Shown here piece by piece: positions 35,520 through 47,544 of a stretch of DNA of 64,000 nt. The first letter of the stretch is position 1; each line of letters begins with the position of its first letter. The notes beneath the pieces are model-generated. The model made no database searches. It had not been told where the DNA came from and worked only from the letters and a program-made list of their open reading frames with translations. A program made the position numbers and the translations under genes. This DNA is from Chloranthus sessilifolius (Eukaryota; Streptophyta; Magnoliopsida; Chloranthales; Chloranthaceae): assembly GCA_021018995.1 (NCBI GenBank), contig CM037593.1, positions 35,725,810 through 35,789,809 on the forward strand, written 5' to 3'.

Positions 35520-36470
35520 TTTTGAGCATGGCCCTACCCCGATGTCAATTTGGGCACCACAGAGGCCCCCAGAATCACCAAAATCGAAACGTCGCTGTCC
35601 CCTGTGGAGAGGAAAGGTATGATAGACTTCCTTCGGTCATACCAAGACGTCTTCGGATGGTCGTATGAGGACATGCCTGGTTTGGATACCGATCTGGTTG
35701 AGCATGAGTTGCCACTCTACCCCGATGTTAAGCTGGTGAAATAGAAGCTGAGACGACTCCGACCCGAATGGATGTTGAAGGTGAAGGATGAGGTCATTAA
35801 ACAGTATGATGCAGGTTTCCTCATGATATCCAAGTACCCGCAGTGGCTAGCCAATATCGTCCCCGCACCAAAGAAGGATGGAAAGGTTTGAATGTGTATC
35901 GACTTCCGAAATCTCAACAAGGCGAGCCTTAAGGACGATTTCCCACTGCCACACATCGATATCTTGGTTGATAACACCGCAAAGCATGGAATGATCTCAT
36001 TTATGGATGGATTCTCAGGATACAATCAGATAAAGATGGCAGAGGTTGATCGCCAGAAGACAGCGTTCATTACCCCCTGGGGAACCTTCTGCTATAAAGT
36101 AATGTCATTCGGGCTGAAGAATGCTGGGGCAACCTATCAAAGAGCAATGACGGCCCTGTTCCATGACATGATGCATCGAGAGATCGAAGTATACGTCGAC
36201 GACATGATTGCCAAATCACCAGAAAGGGAGGACCACTTGATAAACCTTCAAAAGCTATTCGAGAGGTTGAGAAAATACAGATTGCGGTTGAATCCCCAGA
36301 AGTGCACCTTCAGCGCTATGTCCGGAAAGTTGTTGGGCTTTATTGTTAGTAGGAGAGGGATCGAGGTCGATCTGACCAAGATCAAGGTCATCACTGAAAT
36401 GCCACCACCATCTACAGAGAAGGAAGTCAGAGGATTTTTAGGCAGGATCCAGTACATTAGCTGATTCATC
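35520..36470 (+). pseudogene. E4 reverse transcriptase
   Basis: Recognised blocks are FGWSYEDMPGL, WLANIVPAPKKDGK, MCIDFRNLNKASLKDDFPLP, FMDGFSGYNQIKM, TPWGTFCYKVMSFGLKNAGA, the catalytic EVYVDDMIAKS and LLGFIVSRRGIEVD. Together they are the Ty3/gypsy reverse transcriptase core that copies the element RNA into DNA. Broken at a few points. Confidence 0.92.
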
Positions 36471-36596
36471 GCACAATTAACTCCGATATGCGCACCAATC
36501 TTCAAGCTACTGAGAAAGGACTCACCAGTTGAGTGGAATGATGACTGCCAGGCTGCATTCGACAAGATTAAAGGTTATCTCCTGAAACCTCCTGTA

Positions 36597-38790
36597 TTGG
36601 TACCGCCCGTACCTGATAGACCCCTGATAATGTACTTGTCCACGACTGAGTTTTCTATGGGCTGTGTGTTAGGACAGCATGATGAGACGGGAAGAAGAGA
36701 GCAGGCCATCTATTACCTAAGCAAGAAATTCACTGATTACGAGACGCATTATTCTCATCTGGAGAAAGCATGCCTGGCGCTCGTTTGGGCTACTCAGAGA
36801 CTTCGACACTACCTGTTATCCCAGGCCGTTCTACTTCTAGCACGGATGGATTCGTTGAAGTACCTATTCGAGAAACTTGCTCTCACTGGCCGAACTGCAC
36901 GCTGGCAACTACTCCTATCCAAGTTTGACATTACTTATGTCACCCAGAAGTTGATTAAGGGGCAGGTGCTCGCCGATCATCTTGTTGAGAACCCTCTGCC
37001 GAACTATGAGCCTCTAAGGACCGAATTCCCCAATGAAGACATTTTTTTCATGGCCGACGAGGATACAGAGGAAACGGAGGAGCCCTGGGTAATGGACTTC
37101 GATGGGGCATCGCATGTTGAGGGCCAAGGAGTTGGCGCCATTCTTATCTCTCCAAAAGGATCCCATATACCCATCTCAATCAAATTGAACTTCCCATGCA
37201 CCAACAATATGGCCGAGTATGAGGCACATGCTGGTAGTTCTGACATTGTTGATCTAAATATAACTCACCTTAGGGTCTTTGGAGATTCACAGTTAATTAT
37301 ATGCCAAACCAACGGGGATTGGAAGACCAAGGATGAGAAACTGATCCCATACCATGAACATCTGGAGGATCTGATAACCTGCTTTGAGGAGGTCACCTTC
37401 TCCTATGTGCCACGAGCAAGAAATCAGTTTGCTGACGCCCTGGCTACCCTGGCCTCCATGGTTGAGATTCCATATGGAGTGGTGATGAAGTCGATCATGA
37501 TAGAGCAGAGGAACGAACCGGCTTTCTGTCACCTGATCGAAGGACCTACGGAAATAGAGGACCAACCACCCTGGTTCTCAGACATCAAGAATTTCCTCGA
37601 GACCCGAACTGTCCCGAAAGAAACATCAAAGGTAGACAAACGCACCATCCAGCGATTGGCAACAAACTACGTAATCTACGATAATCTCCTGTATAGACGG
37701 TCTCACGACAATATTCTGCTCCAATGCCTAACCCAGAAAGAAGCGATTGAGATCATGAAGGAGATTCATGAAGGGGTCTGTGGAGGCCACGTCAGCGGTC
37801 ACATGCTCACTAAGAAAATTCTAAGGCAAGGATACTTTTGGATTACTTTGGAGACTGATTGCTGCAAGCACGTACAGAGGTGCTACAAATGTCAAGAACA
37901 CTCCAGCTTAATACATGCTCCGGCCATTGACTTGCACAGCATGGCCACTCCTTGGCCATTCGCCACCTGGGGTCTCGACGTCATCGGCAAGATCAATCCT
38001 AAGACTTCCAATGGACATCAATTCATCCTCATCGCTATGGAATACTTTACAAAATGGGTAGAGGCGGCCTCCTATACGAGCATTAAGGCTAGCCATGTTG
38101 AGAAGTTCATCAAGAACAACATCATTTGTAGATTCGGCATACCCAAAGATATCATCACTGATAATGGCATTAATTTCTCTAATAGGCGCATCCGGGCCTT
38201 GTGTGAGCGGTTCACGATCAAGCATCATCGTTCATCCCCGTACAGGCCTCAGACGAATGGAGCTGTGGAGGCAGCCAATAAAACTCTGATCCGCATCCTG
38301 GAGAAGATGGTAGTTACTTACAGAGATTGGAGTGAGCAGTTACCCTTCGCACTTTGGGCCTATAGAACGTCTATCCGCACCGCAACTGGGGCAACACCAT
38401 TCTCCCTTGTGTATGGGACCGAGGCCGTGCTATCCGTTGAGGTCGAGGTACCGTCACTCCGTATCCTTTTAAAATCCCATCTACCTGAGGCTGAGAGGGA
38501 AAGAGCCCATTTTGAACTGCTAGACCTAATTGACGAGAAAAGACTCCTAGCCTTGTGCCACACTCAGGTCTATCAGGAGAAACAATAAGCATCCTGAGAT
38601 CGAAGGTAGGAGACAACTCAGATCAAGAAAATTTTTCGTCTCTCACGCCGATCCGAGAGGAAGTTTAAGCGAATTGGGAAGGACCCTCGTCATCCTAGAG
38701 GTTCTGGAGATACTGCTCACCGCCACCATGGACGGAGACCACTTTCCTGAGCCCATCAATGCTGGATACCTCCGTAAGTTCTACTCATAG
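36597..38790 (+). pseudogene. E4 double RNase H and integrase
   Basis: A 663-residue open frame begins in the first RNase H (FSMGCVLGQHDETGRREQAI, THYSHLEKACLALVWA, near 36597-36990). A second, archaeal-type RNase H follows (WVMDFDGASHVEGQGVGAIL, MAEYEAHAG, LRVFGDSQLI, NQFADALATLAS, about 37080-37480), a hallmark of the Tat group. Integrase comes next: zinc finger (HVSGHMLTKKIL, CYKCQEHSS) and catalytic core (WGLDVIGKINP, DIITDNGINFSN, PYRPQTNGAVEAANKT). Its C-terminal part continues to about 38790. It is the best-preserved part of E4 and has a close homologue in E7. Confidence 0.93.
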
Positions 38791-41700
38791 GTCTTGGGAC
38801 AAGGTAAGTTTCGATAAAAGTAGATGCGTGACCGCTTAAGGGATCCATAAAAGAGGCCATCATTTCAAAGTCAAGTAGCCCAAAAGAATATTCCCTGAAA
38901 ACCTTCACCCTTTTTGCTACACACTTCGGGCCAATAACCATTTCTTTCATATACCCCACCCAAAATTCTAAGAAAAAGAGAACAGAAGAAAAGGGAGGAA
39001 AAATCCAAACCAAAAGAAGAAGAAGAAGGCGCCCCCCCAAAAAAAAAAAAAAAACAAGAAAGAAAAAGAGGGGTACCCAAAAAAAAAAACGATGACTAGG
39101 GCATAAAAAAGCCTTTGGAAAGAAAAAGGAGTCACCCAATCTGAAATTCACTCAAAGCTTAGATCCAAATCCCCAGAAAAACCCAACCTGTTTGAACCCC
39201 AACCACATTACAACCCGGAAGAAAGCCCTCTTTAAGGTCCACAAGCAGTTATAACATCTACTGCATCAGAACACGCCGAGTTAACAAACCACAGAGAACT
39301 TCATTCAGCCGGCTATGACGGAATCGACGCTCATGTCGTGGCTTTCTGGTTCTTGAAGAAAAAAAAAAAATATTAATTTGAGTTCAAAGCAAGACGGACA
39401 TGGTGAAAACCCGAAAGGGCGCCACGGGTAAAAACAGCGAACTCACGCGGACCAGGTGAAAACCTGAAAGGGCACCTGGGGTAAGAGAGCGAACCCATGG
39501 ACGTGGTGAAAACCCGAAAGGGCGCTACGGGTAAAAACAGGGATGACAGGCATGGCGAAAACCTGTCTTGGGCGCTATGAGCAAAAAATGTCAAGAAAAG
39601 AGAGATTAGGAGAAGATCTGTCCTAGCCTGCCTGCTTTTCTTTGGACCCCTTGAGCCTCTTCTCCTCTTTACTGGGCCACTCATGTGAAAATTGGATCAG
39701 ATCCCGATCAAGTATGTCGTCTCTACCGCGGCGTCTGACGCATGATCAAAGGAAAAGACAGAAGGCTAGACCAATCTCGGGGAAGCTGACCTTCCCACGT
39801 TTAAAGAAAAAACCTGCATCTAACGAACAGGGTTCAGCCATGCTCAAAAAAGGGACCCGCTGGTTTGGCCTTGTGGTTACCGGCATCACAAAAGAAAAGA
39901 AAATTTCAAAAAAGATAATAGATTTCCCTTTCCCATAAAAAGCCCCCACATTGTGGAGGAGAAAATTTCAAAAAAAAAGAAAATAGATTTCCCTTTCTCA
40001 TAAAAAGCCCCCACACTGTGGAGGAGAAAATTTCGAAAAAGAAAATAGATTTCCATTTCCCATAAAACAACCCCACTTTGTGAAAGAGAAAATCTCCATA
40101 AAAAGTCTTACATTGCAGAACTACAAAAAAAAAAAAAAAAAAACACGAAAAATATATGTATGTATGGATTTCATTCCTTACAGTGCTGCCTACAGAGTGT
40201 CACGTCCCAAAAAGATAACGACATGACACACTTTCTATTTTGCTGCTTTCTTTACAAAAAAAAAAAAAAAGAAAAACCAAAATGTATATATCTGTATATA
40301 TATGACAAAAAAAAAGAGAAGAAAAAATAACCCAAAAAGAGATCTCTGTTAGGGGGCATTCCTCCCCCCGTGTATATGATCTATGATATGTGCAGGAACA
40401 GGTCAAGGGAAAGGAGCATGCTTCAAAGCACTGATCTCTATAAGGAGAGAGTCCTCACGGGCATTTCAATCAGACAACCACCTACCATGAAGACTCTTAC
40501 GCGTCTCCATGACATCTTCTTGAGATTCAGTCAAAAGCCCAGTCAATCGAAGAACCTCACTCTCAACTGTAGCAGCTCTCACCTTTGCAATCTCGGCTCT
40601 GACCCTGTGTATGCCCCATATCAAGGCTCGGACCATCGGTTAAGCCCACGTATCAGCAGGCAAAGGTGCACGCATCCCCAAATGACCCTTCAAGTTTCCT
40701 TTGATTGGCCCAAAGGGACCGTGCTACAACAAACGGATCCAGATCCGTAGGCGCCCCCTAATGCGCCCACAAAATCAAAAAAAGAGAAAAAAATAAAAGA
40801 GAAAGAAAAATAAAAAAAATACAACGCTGGTTCTCACAAGAGCGTCGCAACGTCTGTTTGCCCCACCCCGAGAGCCGTGTTAAATCAATTCGGAATGATC
40901 GGGTTCACCCGAAAGTTCTCGAACCCCGTTTCATGCAGGGACTCTTTGTACCTGATCCGACAGGCAAATGAATTTCATTCATCACCGGGAGCATACACTT
41001 AGCCCCAGATCTCCCCCAGCAGAAGTCAAGGTCTGATCCAACAGGCAAACCAAGAACCCATCACCGGAATGCACACGTCCCTAAAGAGGATCAACATGGC
41101 AAATTGATTCGCCTAAGGATACGTGCAGAGATAAAGGCAATTTGAGCATGCCCAGAGTCTCAACCTGACATGAAAAAATAATAACAAAAAAGGGGGAGAA
41201 GAAATAACAACCTGTTGCTGCTTAGTAAAAATCCTGAGTGGGTTGACCCCACCTTCCAAGCATTCACTCTGGTCATCCACCTTCGGATCTCTGTTGACCA
41301 GGAGTGCCCCCGACTTCAGACCATTCGAAAAGTCTATTGTCAGTGAAACTGACCAGTCAAAAATGAAATTACAACCAACCAAACTATGTGCGAACATACA
41401 GACTAAAGGGCTCTTTTCCCTTTTTATTTCCTTTTACACGGGCTTAAAACCTGTATAGGCACGGTGTCCCTGTTGAATGTACGCACTTGCGTCTGGGTAT
41501 CCGCAGGATGGTCGTTGTCCTCGTAAATTGTACCTTAGGGTCAAGGCTTCCGTTCGCACCTATTTTTGCTGCTTATCGCCCCTGATGGGTGTATGTCTGT
41601 ACATAGTTAGTAAGATGTGATTTCATTAGGGATGGAGGCTAGAATTGGCCATCTCTTTCGAGGGATGATTGGTCCTAGCCCGATCATTTCAGCTTTGTCT

Positions 41701-42482
41701 CAAGTTAAGGCACTCCGGTCCGTGTGAATCAGGAGCACCTCACCACTGGAACGTGCACATCCCCAAGGTGCACCTATCCCCAGCATGGCGCATGCATTCT
41801 AAAAGCGTATCAACTGGCATTTGATCCACTTAAAGAGTTGTGCAAAAATAAAGTTGTCAGAGGTCATCGAGCTCTGCTTAGAGGCCTCGAAACAAAAGAA
41901 AATTCAAAAAATGACAAAAAAATTTACTCGAAAAATGAGCATGCATTCCCAAGAAGTGTTGCGACATCAATATTCGCTCCACTCGGGTAAATCATGCTAA
42001 AGCAACCTCGAGGTTGATGGGTTCGCCTAGAAACTCCGAGCCTTACCTAGGTAAGGGCACCTGTGGCCAACCCAATGGAGCTGTCAATATCCCATAGAGT
42101 TGGACACAGTTTGAAGGCCTTCGCTTTGTGTGCTTCGCATCAATTCCGAAGCATAGATCGATCATCCCGTTTCATGGAGCATGCAGTTGGGTTAATACTC
42201 AACATCACAAATCTATAATTTCCCTCAAGAAGTGGACGATATCCCGGCTAGCGGGCTTACACTTTTTGTGATCATCGTAGTTATGCCTAGTAATGTCGCA
42301 ATGCGCTTGGGGACTGTTAGCTTTGAGGTACAGATGATATCCCGAAATGAGAGGGCTTACGTACATTCACCATCACCATGGGTGTTTGAGAATTGAGTTG
42401 AACCAGGTGGACCCAATAAACGTGCCTTGGACCTCTTCGGATGTCTCTTGTCTTTGGCATCCGATCATTAATGATCGAATAC
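38791..42482 (+). other. E4 long 3' non-coding region
   Basis: This 3.7-kb stretch between pol and the polypurine tract has no recognisable ORF. It holds A-rich blocks (38940-39110, 39900-40350), the hairpin array at 39399-39579, and sequence shared with the opposite-strand E7 region, for example around 41400-41530 against 60890-61060 (GGCTTAAAACCTGTA, GGGTATCC). Conservation between two distinct families suggests a function at the RNA level. Confidence 0.8.
39399..39579 (+). ncRNA. Array of four covarying RNA hairpins in E4 3' region
   Basis: Four units repeat about every 50 bp, starting at 39399, 39452, 39502 and 39551. Each reads: 7-base arm, AAAA, CC(C/T)GAAAGGG, second arm. Arm pairs are CATGGTG/CGCCACG (one mismatch), CCAGGTG/CACCTGG, CGTGGTG/CGCTACG and CATGGCG/CGCTATG. 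Allowing G-U pairs, three of the four are fully complementary despite different sequence. The cap is a CCC-GAAA-GGG GNRA-type tetraloop in the first three. E7 carries three more units. A structural RNA element, perhaps for packaging, dimerisation, translation or RNA stability, is inferred. Confidence 0.75.
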
Positions 42483-42496
42483 CAAAGAGGGGCATC
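42483..42496 (+). other. E4 polypurine tract
   Basis: CAAAGAGGGGCATC directly precedes TGTAGACACCC. E7 has the same sequence on the minus strand (60072-60085). Confidence 0.85.
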
Positions 42497-44119
42497 TGTA
42501 GACACCCAAATTCGGCCTAAGGCCCGATCAATCTGTACTTCGGGGGAGATGTACCCCTGTGCTTCCGATGGCACCCTTGAACCCTTAGGAATCACCCTGA
42601 ACCCTTAGGGATCTACCCAGACCTTTAGGAATCACCCTAAACCTGTTAGAGCCATTCCCCAACCCTTAGAGATCACCTTTAAACCCTAGAATCCCTTCCC
42701 AGACCTAACTTGAACCCTTCTGGCGGTCGATGGGAGGAGAGCTACAAACTTTCACACAGACCATTACCATAGATGACCCATATACCATTGGAAAGAGGAC
42801 TTCTCCAGCTTTCCAATAAGCCAACGATCACCCAATTTGGAGCTACGGTTCAAAAGTTATGGCCGATTGAAGTTTCACATAAAATCATAGGACTTTTACT
42901 CAGGCGTAGATATTACATACGCCCAGCCATTTTTGCCCCAGATTAGTCAGGCGTATATATTATATACGCCCGCCTATTTTAGGGAAAATTTGGCCGTGCG
43001 TATATAATATATACGCCCAGTATAGGTGGGACCCACCACGGGCTTCATCTTCCGAGGGCTCCCCTGTTTTTGATGAAATTTACTGTTCCTAAACCTGGCG
43101 TATATAATATATACACCTAGCTTAGCTACAGTAACTGTCATCAGTAGCTCGATTTTCCTCTATCTAGTTTGACCCTTTGACCATCCCCTTGGTTGAGGTG
43201 GGTGTCTTGAGATTGGTTGCCCCCCCTTTGAGCTTATTGGCAACCCTTAAGTCACCTATGGTCTCACCCCATCATCCGCCATTGAAACCAGTTTCCCCAA
43301 AACCCTAGGACCTTGAAAACCCAAAAAACCTTAGATGGGGGATTACCTAATTGCTAAACCAGTTAGCTCTTAAGTAAGCCCCTAACCCATCCATTCTCTA
43401 TAAATAGAGAGGCCCCCCTCTTCCCAAAGGGTTGAAGTTTTGGTTGAATTTTTGTTGAAGGATTAGAGAGTGCTTAAGAGAGAACCCTAGTGAGAGAAAA
43501 TGCCAATATTTTTCTAGAATTCCCGCATGCATACTTCACCTATTTCAGTCCATTTCCACCATTAGATCACTCCTTTTAGCTAAAGCCTAGCCTCTAGCTT
43601 CACTCTACACCCCCTATTTTATTGAATCCTAGCATTAGAACCCATTTTCACACCATTTAAGCCATCGGAAGCACGCCAAAGCGAAGATCTTCCACGGAGC
43701 AACAAGGGCCCGTGAGCTCCGGCTCACCCCTCTCTTCCTCTACCTTCTTGGTGTCTCCTCCGTTCAAGGATTCAAGCCGTTATGCAGCCAAAATTTCGGT
43801 TTGGCTCAAAGCTTCATAGGACCGTATTGCCTTCGGGCAAGGGGAAACTCCGCCCTTTTTATTTTTATTTTGGCCATAGATAGAGACCGCTACATGCGGG
43901 TTGATCGGGTGCCTAATCTCTTCCCGATCGATAACCGAAGCCCCTACCCTAGAGCCTTTGGCAAAGACCGGTAAATCAGAGTCATATTTAGCACTTCGGT
44001 GCTCAAAATATCGATTTAAAGGTTTCCCGGGTCACCAAAAGCTCTGGGTGGCGACTCCACATTTTCATCAAAGGCGAGCGCATAGCCGCGACGGGTTCGA
44101 GAGGATCCATGGTCGCACA
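42497..44119 (+). repeat. E4 3' LTR
   Basis: This is a complete 1.62-kb LTR, uninterrupted here. It has tandem words at 42565-42690, palindromes at 42902-43122 and TATAAATAG at 43399-43407. It ends GGTCGCACA before GTCCA. It closely matches the split 5' copy, with one extra tandem unit and a short extra stretch near 43170. Confidence 0.95.
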
Positions 44120-44124
44120 GTCCA

Positions 44125-44456
44125 CTAGGATTATTTACAGGTTGCGTAGGTAATTGACCACTCTCCCTTTAGGCCACTTGAGAAGCTAGCTGGCCTATCG
44201 GGCTTTTCAGCTTTGAAATAGACTGCGTATGTGAAATAAGTACTTGGGAGAATTAAGCAAGCTAGTGTAAGTTTTTCGAATGCTGATGCGACTGTTACTG
44301 TAAATCCTGGAGGATTTGGACAACTGTTTCATCAGGTGCATTGCTTTGTGGTCCAAATTGGGGCTACGCAGTTGGCACTTGAGGTATTTGGTGGAAAGCT
44401 TGAGTCTTGAGAAATCTCGGCAGCACAACTGTTGGTGCAAGTGGTGCTCCTCCTGT
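44125..44456 (-). pseudogene. E5 gag, C-terminal part
   Basis: Read on the minus strand it contains SNAPDETVVQILQDLQ and SISKLKSPIGQLASQVA, the short conserved block that closes Athila-type gag. It is bounded by E4 on the left and E3 on the right, and continues the gag of 56886-57866. Broken. Confidence 0.7.
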
Positions 44457-46802
44457 TGTGACAGCCCGAATTTTGGCACCCTGAAACCCATGCCGTCTGT
44501 GAGGCCCTTAAGGTCGAATCCCTTATACAAACGGAACACTTGATACATCCACGCACAAAGCAGAACAAAGCATAAATCTAATCAAGCAGATAGAGTCATC
44601 ATAAGAAATAAATTTCCATTTCTATACAATGACATAACCAAAATATATCAAAAGACGATTCTAATCCTATGCCCCTCACATGGCTAATAGAATCGATCTG
44701 AACCATCAGTGGCACACGACCATCACAATACATGGTTTGCAAAAAGAATATATTGCACGACATATACAAATATCCTAACAAAAGCAACTGGTCAAACGTA
44801 CCAAGCCGTACAAATCTAGCTCTCAAAATACACAAGTGTAGCACAAATCTACTAGAAGAACTCCTCTGGAGGGGGCTCAGTCTCCTCCTCAGGAACGTAC
44901 TCAGAGGCCTCTGGATCAATGTCCTTAGAACCCGCCACTGCCTCTGAACCTGTGACGTATAGTTGAGGGGTGAGCTACATCTAAGCTTAATAGGGAAACA
45001 TAAGCAAGATGCATATTATGATGTCAAACATATATTTCATGGCATAATCGGAAGCATATTTATCTTACTGTCAGTTACAAGTTAAAAACATTTAAATTGA
45101 CTGAAACACATATCAGATACAAAGCTTCAAACATACTTGTCATAATTACTCGAGTTGTTCTCTTAACGCACAAACACACTTAAGCGAATCACTTAAATAA
45201 TCTCTCGAGCAAATATAGCATCGAGAGCCGTACATTATACCAATGGAATACCCCACATATCGTCGTTCAATGAACAATTCACATGAAGTTGCCCAAGCCC
45301 CTTTGAATTAGGAGACTTGTGTCGAACGAAATGTTTCCACGAATTGGAAACCAAAGAACGGATATCCCGCCGTTCCGGAGCACAAGTATGGATATCCCAT
45401 CGTATCGGTCACGGGTATACCGCCGCGTCGGTAGGGGATTCAACACATAAACTATAAATCAAGTGCAAAAGCTATATATAGATATTCACCGTGTATTGTG
45501 ATAATTCATATTAGTTCTAATTTCGAAGTTCACCCACATACACATTGTATTTCTAGTATCACACACACCTATAATTCATTCTTATTAAAGTCACATGCTC
45601 ACTTATCACATTTCATGCTCACACACATGATTGACAAAACTACACGCTCTTACACTCACCAATCATATCATAAAATCATGCTAACACAATCAAATGTACA
45701 TGTTGCATAGTTTTCCCTACCTCACACAAAGTCACACTTAATTCCTTTAACTCAAGTTAGCTCTTCTAGCCCACATCTCAAGCTCATACCTAACATACAC
45801 AAATTCATAAATAAAACGTCAAAAATGACGTAAAATAGAAAGATACAAAGTCTCCCTAAAGTTCTCATTTCAAAACAAAGCAAAGCCCATAAGTTGTCAA
45901 AATCGACTGGTCAATTCCCAAATCGACCGGTCAATTTTCTGAATTGACCGGTCAATTTCAATTCGACCGGTCAGCTTCCTTCAGAAACCCTGACCTCTTG
46001 CACATGAATACCGATTAGTTGATTTCCTAATCGACCGGTCGGTTTTTCAAAATCGACCAGTCGAATGGTCGATTTCTCCAAAACTCATTTTACACGCTCA
46101 CTATTTTTCATAAATCGACCAGTCGTGTTGTTTTCGATCGGTCGATTTTGTGCTAAGGCCTTTAGGTCTCATAATGTGACAAAATTGATTGGTCGATTTT
46201 CCAAATCGACCGGTTGGTTTTATCAGATTTCACCCAGCTCGGGTTCGAACTTCCCTAACCCATTTTCCTTCAAATTTTTACCTTCTTCAAATTCTTCACT
46301 CATATACATAAACTAAACTTACACATCTATTCACTACAATTTCACACAATTTCTTACCTTTAAATCGATCGATTCCTCGATCCAAGCCTTCTCACACAAC
46401 TACGGTTTCATAGCTTGAAGCTTGGATTCCACACGATTCAATTTCGCAATTAATACACAGCCTTAACTCTTCGTACGCACACTCACTCCACCGTATTGAT
46501 TGCTCTTCCCTCTTCTCTCCCTCTCTCAATAACTCTCTCAACTACTATTTCACAAGAGAAATAAATTCTCCTAAAGTTTAATTTCCTTATATCTAAACTT
46601 AGGCTTAGGTGTTAAGCACATACACCATAAATATGTATATACGAACTCATCCAAAGGTCCACACCAACCTCACTCAGCCTTTTTCACTTAACACATAACC
46701 TAACATAACTTACCTAATTATTTTCACAAAGTAGGGTACGTGACCAGTTGGGCACGCACACTGAGGTATAATGTTCATAGGTCAGAATTTCGGGATATTA
46801 CA
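44457..46802 (-). repeat. E3 3' LTR
   Basis: On the minus strand it starts TGTAATATCCCGAAATTC and ends GGGCTGTCACA. The purine-rich leader and a GT donor-like AAAGGTAAGAAATT near 46357 lie upstream of the palindrome array at 45897-46222. GGATATCC words with CGGTAC/CACGG at 45360-45440 match E2. Confidence 0.95.
45897..46222. repeat. E3 palindrome array (consensus TCGACCGGTCGA) in 3' LTR
   Basis: About eleven copies of a 12-bp palindrome occur, mostly flanked by AAA/TTT. Most copies have one to three changes, often C to T or G to A (TCGACTGGTCAA, TTGATTGGTCGA). The 5' LTR array is at 55977-56296. The consensus contains three CpG sites. Confidence 0.85.
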
Positions 46803-46815
46803 TTCTCCCCTCCGT
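46803..46815 (-). other. E3 polypurine tract
   Basis: On the minus strand, ACGGAGGGGAGAA precedes the LTR start TGTAAT and follows AGGGACGAAAATTCC, as in E2. Confidence 0.82.
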
Positions 46816-47544
46816 AGGAATTTTCGTCCCTGAAAATTGACTAAGGTCTTTTGGTTTTATAGTAAGGCATCACTCCCTATGGTGCGAAGCACACATTCTC
46901 ACAAGATATCAAATCAACATAATGATTTCCCCTTTTAGAGAACCCAACCCTTTAACGAGGACTTAAAAGTCATATCTTATATTAAAGTTCTAGCCAAGGC
47001 TAGACCATACTTCTAACTAATCAATGTAGCACACCACATACAAAATCACGACATTCACCATCTCATAGTAAACCATGTGGTTCAATTTAAACCCGCTTAA
47101 CGTACCTACATGAAGAGTCATTCACAAATGCATATCAACAAAGGAATTTTATTTTCAGTTATGAATCTGTCACAAAGAAAGTAAAAATTTCTATCATTCA
47201 CATCCAAAACGTTATTTATACCATTAGAAGGTGGCAATCAAGCCACAATAGTTAAAAGCTTATAAGATTGACCTGTATTATTAATTACAAAATTTTCCTA
47301 AAAAAAAAAACCACAGAATATCCCAGCACATCCCAAAAAGATAAGCCCACATTCTACACAGCAATACTCAAGCCGCCGCGTCACCTAACTGCTCATCTGT
47401 GGGTCCAGCCTCCTCCTCCGCCGTGACATCGTCTCCGACAGTACCGCCAGATGTAGACGCTCCAGTGGAATAGTACCATGGATCCGATACTGAAGCATGA
47501 GCATCTGCAAGTTAGGACTCGTAATCCGTCAGATACAGCTATCA
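46816..47544 (-). other. E3 3' non-coding stretch
   Basis: About 0.7 kb separates the accessory ORF from the polypurine tract. No reading frame or repeat stands out. It is longer than the E2 counterpart. Confidence 0.65.

Larger units (their letters stand above)
16799..44119 (+). mobile_element. E4: Tat/Ogre-like LTR element, target duplication GTCCA
   Basis: GTCCA flanks it at 16794-16798 and 44120-44124. The 5' LTR is 16799-17648 plus 27584-28324, split by E2; the 3' LTR is 42497-44119 (about 1.6 kb). Parts in order are primer site, long leader, Pro/Gln-rich region, gag with a zinc-knuckle-like motif, protease, G-patch, reverse transcriptase, RNase H, a second RNase H, integrase, long 3' non-coding region and polypurine tract. 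The primer site TGGCGACTCCGCTGGGGA, the two RNase H domains and the protease-linked G-patch all place it in the Tat/Ogre group. Coding sequence is broken at a handful of points (roughly five to ten); the RNase H-integrase part is one open frame. LTRs are very similar, so it is fairly young. It inserted in the gag of E5. Confidence 0.95.

Noticed and set aside
39642-39938. 98-residue frame after the hairpin array
   Set aside because: No recognisable domain; it lies within the non-coding 3' region of E4.
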